A stretch of 19,231 nucleotides of DNA from Chrysochromulina tobinii (lineage: Eukaryota > Haptophyta > Prymnesiales > Chrysochromulinaceae): NCBI GenBank assembly GCA_001275005.1, contig JWZX01001464.1, positions 1-19,231 on the forward strand, given 5' to 3'. Shown here piece after piece: positions 16,156-19,231 of this stretch. The position numbers and the translations under genes were made by a program. A model generated the notes under the pieces. That model did no database searches. It saw nothing but the letters and a program-made list of their open reading frames with translations, and had not been told where the DNA came from. Within the stretch, counting starts at the first letter, position 1. Each line of letters starts with the position of its first letter.

Positions 16156-16809
16156 ATGCCGGTGAAGTGGCATTACCATTCACTTTCCGACCGGCACCTC
16201 AACGGCGTCACTGAGACGCTGCTAGCTGAGAACACGCGACTGCGCACTGAAAATGCGGCTTTGCGAATCGCCGCCGAGAACTTTGAGCTGACTAGAATCA
16301 CTTCTGTTGCTGAAGCTGAAGCGCTTGCCAACCGTTGCTTGCAGCTCGCTGAGACGGCACACGCCTTGGCCGCGAAGCTACGTGCCTCCGACAGCCGATC
16401 TGCGACATCATCATTGGGAGCTCCAACTCGGCAGTCAAGCGCCACAGTTATCAGCGGCAAGCCTCCAGCTCCGCTGACACCTTCGCCGCCGCTCGTGACA
16501 AGCGAGCCTGCCTTGCCGCTGAGCAAATTGCGTTCGAAAGGCGTGGCGCCTCTACGCGGCTCATACCTTGTCGAGAAATGGAAGCAGCGAGAGGCAGTGA
16601 ATCGCGACAAGCTGCCGAGTAGCGCGACATGGACTGGCGTCGAGTTGAACCGGCTCGTCTCATTGCTCAGCGATGCCTACGATGAACACGGTCGGCCGGC
16701 ATGGCACCTCGTCGTGACCACGACGCACGAAAGGCCGGGCGCAGGTGCGTTGGCCTTCAGCGGCAGGCCGCTGCAGTTGGACGGTCTGGAAGGTCTGGAT
16801 GACAGTTGA
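16156..16809 (+). CDS. Short coiled-coil protein of unknown function
   Basis: 217 residues from the first ATG. Residues about 15-78 form a heptad-rich coiled coil, with ETLLAENTRLRTENAALRIA (20-39) especially leucine-zipper-like, but no basic DNA-binding region precedes it, so a bZIP factor is unlikely. A Ser/Pro/Thr-rich linker (78-120) follows, then a basic segment LRSKGVAPLRG and SYLVEKWKQREAVNRDKL (about 140-157), and a folded-looking C-terminus with WTGVELNRLVSLLSDAYDEHG and WHLVVTT. I do not recognise the family. It may act as a dimeric scaffold. It is convergent with the next gene. Confidence 0.65.
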   Translation: MPVKWHYHSLSDRHLNGVTETLLAENTRLRTENAALRIAAENFELTRITSVAEAEALANRCLQLAETAHALAAKLRASDSRSATSSLGAPTRQSSATVISGKPPAPLTPSPPLVTSEPALPLSKLRSKGVAPLRGSYLVEKWKQREAVNRDKLPSSATWTGVELNRLVSLLSDAYDEHGRPAWHLVVTTTHERPGAGALAFSGRPLQLDGLEGLDDS

Positions 16810-17197
16810 CACCTTGTACTTTAGATCATTTTGGCGCGCGTGGGTACAGTACGGTTATTTACACGTGTACGTCGTCGTGAAGGACGTGAAGCAGGCTCGC
16901 CAAAAGAGCGGCGTGCGCCGTGAGTGAAGAATTATACCAATTATAGCGACATGCGACAACGATCAACGGTAGAAGCGAGATTTACGTATTACGAGCGAGA
17001 TGCGAGTCCGAAAGCGCAAAGTGCAAAGCCTTAAGCCTAACCGTAGCGCATCTAGCGTCGCGACGTACATCAGCACCGGTCACGGCAATCGGTGCATGCC
17101 GCGCTTCCCCGCCACGGTCCGGCCGGCACGGTACGCGATAACTTAAAGGGGAGGCTAAATTTGGGCGTGTTTTCACAGCTTCACACCGGTTGAGTTA
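16810..17197. other. Convergent intergenic region
   Basis: 388 bp between the stops of the coiled-coil gene and the minus-strand Ser/Ala-rich gene. It is AT-richer than the coding DNA, with motifs such as attataccaattatag near 16931. I see no gene, tRNA or strong repeat in it. Confidence 0.55.
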
Positions 17198-18235
17198 TTA
17201 AGGGCTCGAGGTGTAGTGTGCGGCGGCCGCGGCGGCGGCCGCGGCGGATGCTGCAGCGGTGATCGCCTTGATTGCGGCTGCCTCCAGAATGGATGGGTAA
17301 GTTGATGGGACGCTGCTGCTAGCGCTGCCCAAGGAAGCTGGAGACAGATTGGCAAATGATGCGGTAGTAGACGACGACGGCGCGGTGTTGGAGGGAGCGA
17401 TGGCGTCGGCGGGAGCAATGGCGTCAGCAGGAGCGATGGCGTGGGCGGGGATGACCCCCCGGCCTGGGGCCCCTCGCCTGTTGGAGCGCCGAGCAGAAAG
17501 CTGCTCGTCGGTGGCGGCCTTCGCCCCGCCGTTACCGCCGGGCGGCTCCGTTGCGGCGAGCTGCGCAGACGCGAGCGCTGTAGCCTCGCAGTCCACAATC
17601 GCTGCTACAGTCCTAGATTCTGCTGGTGTCCTTGAGGCAGACAGGTTCAGAATGGTGGTGTACGGCGTGCAAGTGGCGTTGCGGTTGGCGAAATTGGTGT
17701 CAGCGGTTCTCGTGCTTGACGCGCTGTGTGATCTGAAGCTCGAGCTGTGTGATGCCACGCAACCTCGGTAGCGCAGCGTCAGCTGCTGATCGATGGTCAG
17801 CTGCGCATCGCCACCCGAGGGCGAATGTGGGAACGGAGCTGCACGGTGACCCTGCATCTCCTCATCCGATGAGTAGTGGTGGCTCTCACTGCCAGCGGAC
17901 CACTCGCTCGACTGGCGTCCCATTGCGGGCATGTCGGCCACCTTTGATGACTTTGAGCGGCGCCCGACGCGCCACCACGCGAGGAAGTTGTCGCGGCTCT
18001 TGAGCCGTGTCCTTCCCAATGAGTGCTGGTTGCAAGGGGTCGATGACGACGATGCTGCCCCCGCCGCCGCAGCCGCTGAACCTTGTTCCGTCTGTACACA
18101 AGGAGGAAGGATCACGCCGTGCGAGGCGAGCACCACCGCACGGTGGTGCGCGCGTGCCTCACGCAGCGATGGCGAATCCCAGCTCTGCGAGCCGCGCAGC
18201 TTGTTGCCGAGTGGCTGGAGCTGGATGTGCGGCAT
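17198..18235 (-). CDS. Ser/Ala-rich protein of unknown function
   Basis: 345 residues from the ATG at 18235; the frame opens slightly further, to a TTG at 18274. The N-terminal part (1-110) is the least repetitive, with MPHIQLQPLGNKLRG, REARAHHRAVVLASHGVILP and RDNFLAWWRVGRRSKSSKV; the Trp/Arg cluster may be a short functional motif. The rest is Ser/Ala/Thr-rich and probably disordered, with AIAPAD repeats (about 263-280) and a C-terminal Ala run. No signal peptide or membrane segment is visible. I do not recognise the family. Its start faces the right-edge gene across under 100 bp, so both probably share a promoter region. The coding call rests on frame length and non-repetitive N-terminal composition. 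Confidence 0.55.
   Translation of the reverse strand: MPHIQLQPLGNKLRGSQSWDSPSLREARAHHRAVVLASHGVILPPCVQTEQGSAAAAAGAASSSSTPCNQHSLGRTRLKSRDNFLAWWRVGRRSKSSKVADMPAMGRQSSEWSAGSESHHYSSDEEMQGHRAAPFPHSPSGGDAQLTIDQQLTLRYRGCVASHSSSFRSHSASSTRTADTNFANRNATCTPYTTILNLSASRTPAESRTVAAIVDCEATALASAQLAATEPPGGNGGAKAATDEQLSARRSNRRGAPGRGVIPAHAIAPADAIAPADAIAPSNTAPSSSTTASFANLSPASLGSASSSVPSTYPSILEAAAIKAITAAASAAAAAAAAAHYTSSP
17394..17447 (-). repeat. 18-bp tandem repeat encoding AIAPAD-type units
   Basis: Three 18-bp units of the form ggagcgatggcgtcggcg differ at a few positions. On the minus strand they encode AHAIAP, ADAIAP and ADAIAP in the Ser/Ala-rich gene. Confidence 0.85.
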
Positions 18236-18331
18236 CAGACTGAACCAGGGTGACGTCCTAAAATAGACAAACAAGCGCTCGGGTTTTACTTTCGGTCTTG
18301 AACTAGGTCAGAAACGTAAGGTCGAGGTTAC

Positions 18332-19231
18332 ATGTACCGAACCTCCATGTTTTTTGATCGGTTTCAATCAATAGAAATGCAGGAGTTGGGGACAGTCCAG
18401 TTCGTCTGGGCGAGCTCGCCGCCGCTCGTGTGCGAAGGCGTTCCACTTGACGGACGGCGCAGCGCCATCAACATGCGCGCCGGGCGCGTGGCGGCGCCGC
18501 CGACGAGCAACATCCGATCGGCCAACACGGCTCCGGCTCTGCTGCCACCACCATCAGAGATCCTGTGGACGCTGCTGTCTAAGGACGCGGATCACGCGCC
18601 GCTCGCCGTCGGCAATGCGAACAGCACTACCCAGGAGCTCGTGCGTTTGAGTGATGCCTTCGGCGGCGTGCACGTGCACATGCGCGAGGGCAGCAGCCGA
18701 CCAGCATCACGGTCATCAACCTCCCTGGCGCGGGTCAGCTCGGACACGCAACTGCTGCGCCCGCCCACGGGTGACCGCAGGCAGGCAGGTTCACCCACCT
18801 CGCGCCCGCAGAGCGCGTATGCGACGCTCCATTCCCGCACGACGCGCCAGATTCGGGCAAAACCGCCGCTCCGTCCGGCGACAAGCGCCGCCACGCTGCG
18901 CCTTGTGCGTCAGGCGAGCGCGGACAGCGTCCTCGAGCCAGCGACCTCGCTGTCTTCCCCGCCGTTGCTCTTGCACGACACCACCATGACGACCTCGCTG
19001 TCTTCCCTGTCAGGGTCCAAGGCCAGCGCAGCGCCGCCGCCGCCGCCGCATCAGACTAGAGCGAACACGCGAGCTGGCACGAGAGCTGGATCTCCCGAGC
19101 TCGCACGAGATATGGCACGAGAGCTGGATCTGCAGGAGATTCGGCGGGCCTCCACCGCGAGCCCGGGCCCGCCGAGAAAGGCTGCCACCGGCTCAACGGC
19201 CCCCGCCGCCTCCGCTGCGGCCGCGGTCGCG
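18332..19231 (+). CDS. Protein of unknown function, C-terminus beyond right edge
   Basis: Open for 300 codons from the first ATG after an in-frame stop (taa at 18317-18319) to the window edge, with no stop. ATGs at 18347 and 18377 are in the same frame and could be the real start. The N-terminus (MYRTSMFFDRFQSIEMQELG, then VQFVWASSPPLVCEGVPLDG) and the segment PSEILWTLLSKDADHAPLAVG through ELVRLSDAFGGVHVHMREG look like folded protein. After about residue 115 it becomes Ser/Arg/Pro/Ala-rich and probably disordered, with SRPQSAYATLHSRTTRQ-like basic patches that suit phosphorylation or cytoskeletal binding; that is only a guess. I do not recognise the family. Confidence 0.65.
   Translation, partial: MYRTSMFFDRFQSIEMQELGTVQFVWASSPPLVCEGVPLDGRRSAINMRAGRVAAPPTSNIRSANTAPALLPPPSEILWTLLSKDADHAPLAVGNANSTTQELVRLSDAFGGVHVHMREGSSRPASRSSTSLARVSSDTQLLRPPTGDRRQAGSPTSRPQSAYATLHSRTTRQIRAKPPLRPATSAATLRLVRQASADSVLEPATSLSSPPLLLHDTTMTTSLSSLSGSKASAAPPPPPHQTRANTRAGTRAGSPELARDMARELDLQEIRRASTASPGPPRKAATGSTAPAASAAAAVA
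19075..19131 (+). repeat. 19-bp direct repeat, 38 bp apart, in the right-edge gene
   Basis: The sequence tggcacgagagctggatct occurs at 19075-19093 and 19113-19131 without mismatch, with a related gagctcgcacgaga between. Because 38 is not a multiple of three, the two copies are read in different frames of the same gene (AGTRAGS versus MARELDL). Confidence 0.85.

Noticed and set aside
16156-16400. bZIP transcription factor
   Set aside because: The zipper-like coil is present but the basic DNA-binding region that should precede it is missing.

Overview
This window reads as nuclear DNA of a compact, GC-rich unicellular eukaryote. The evidence is GT-AG introns (two supported), mostly intronless genes, short intergenic spaces, Ala/Gly/Pro-rich low-complexity proteins, and eukaryote-only architectures: a KCTD-type BTB plus WD40 protein, an NAK-family kinase, an FSH1 hydrolase and a probable mitochondrial bL12. 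The style resembles haptophyte-type algae, but that placement is a guess from composition and gene style. There are no bacterial operons, CRISPR arrays, tRNA or rRNA genes that I can support.

Layout. (1) 2642 to 1, minus: an 880-codon open frame that runs off the left edge. It is low-complexity and ends, as far as visible, in Ala-Ala-Arg-Glu repeats; a TATA-like box lies at 2738-2746. (2) 5518 to 2805, minus: a type II membrane protein with a sulfotransferase-like region and a glycosyltransferase-like C-terminus, joined across a 71-nt intron flanked by 34-bp direct repeats. (3) 5641-7365, plus: BTB/T1 + WD40 protein. (4) 7494-8942, plus: Cys- and N-glycosylation-site-rich protein, weakly SGNH/PC-esterase-like. 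(5) 10023 to 9308, minus: ribosomal protein bL12 with a 134-nt intron and a 17-Gly hinge. (6) 10516-11634, plus: two SAM-like segments, an acidic stretch, one membrane segment and a duplicated basic C-terminal tail. (7) 12073-13122, plus: membrane-anchored FSH1-family serine hydrolase. (8) 13990 to 13301, minus: MgtE/SLC41 membrane domain. (9) 14227-15759, plus: NAK-family kinase. (10) 16156-16809, plus: coiled-coil protein. (11) 18235 to 17198, minus: unknown Ser/Ala-rich protein. (12) 18332-19231, plus: unknown protein running off the right edge.

Many neighbours are divergent pairs sharing short upstream regions (5518/5641, 10023/10516, 13990/14227, 18235/18332). The genes look like unrelated housekeeping, signalling and secretory-pathway functions, not one pathway. 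The most notable points are the repeat-flanked intron in the Golgi-type enzyme, the two edge-truncated reading frames that lack a stop inside the window, and the tandem G/C palindromes just before the FSH1 gene. Function calls for conserved genes rest on motifs recognised by eye; no database search was possible.
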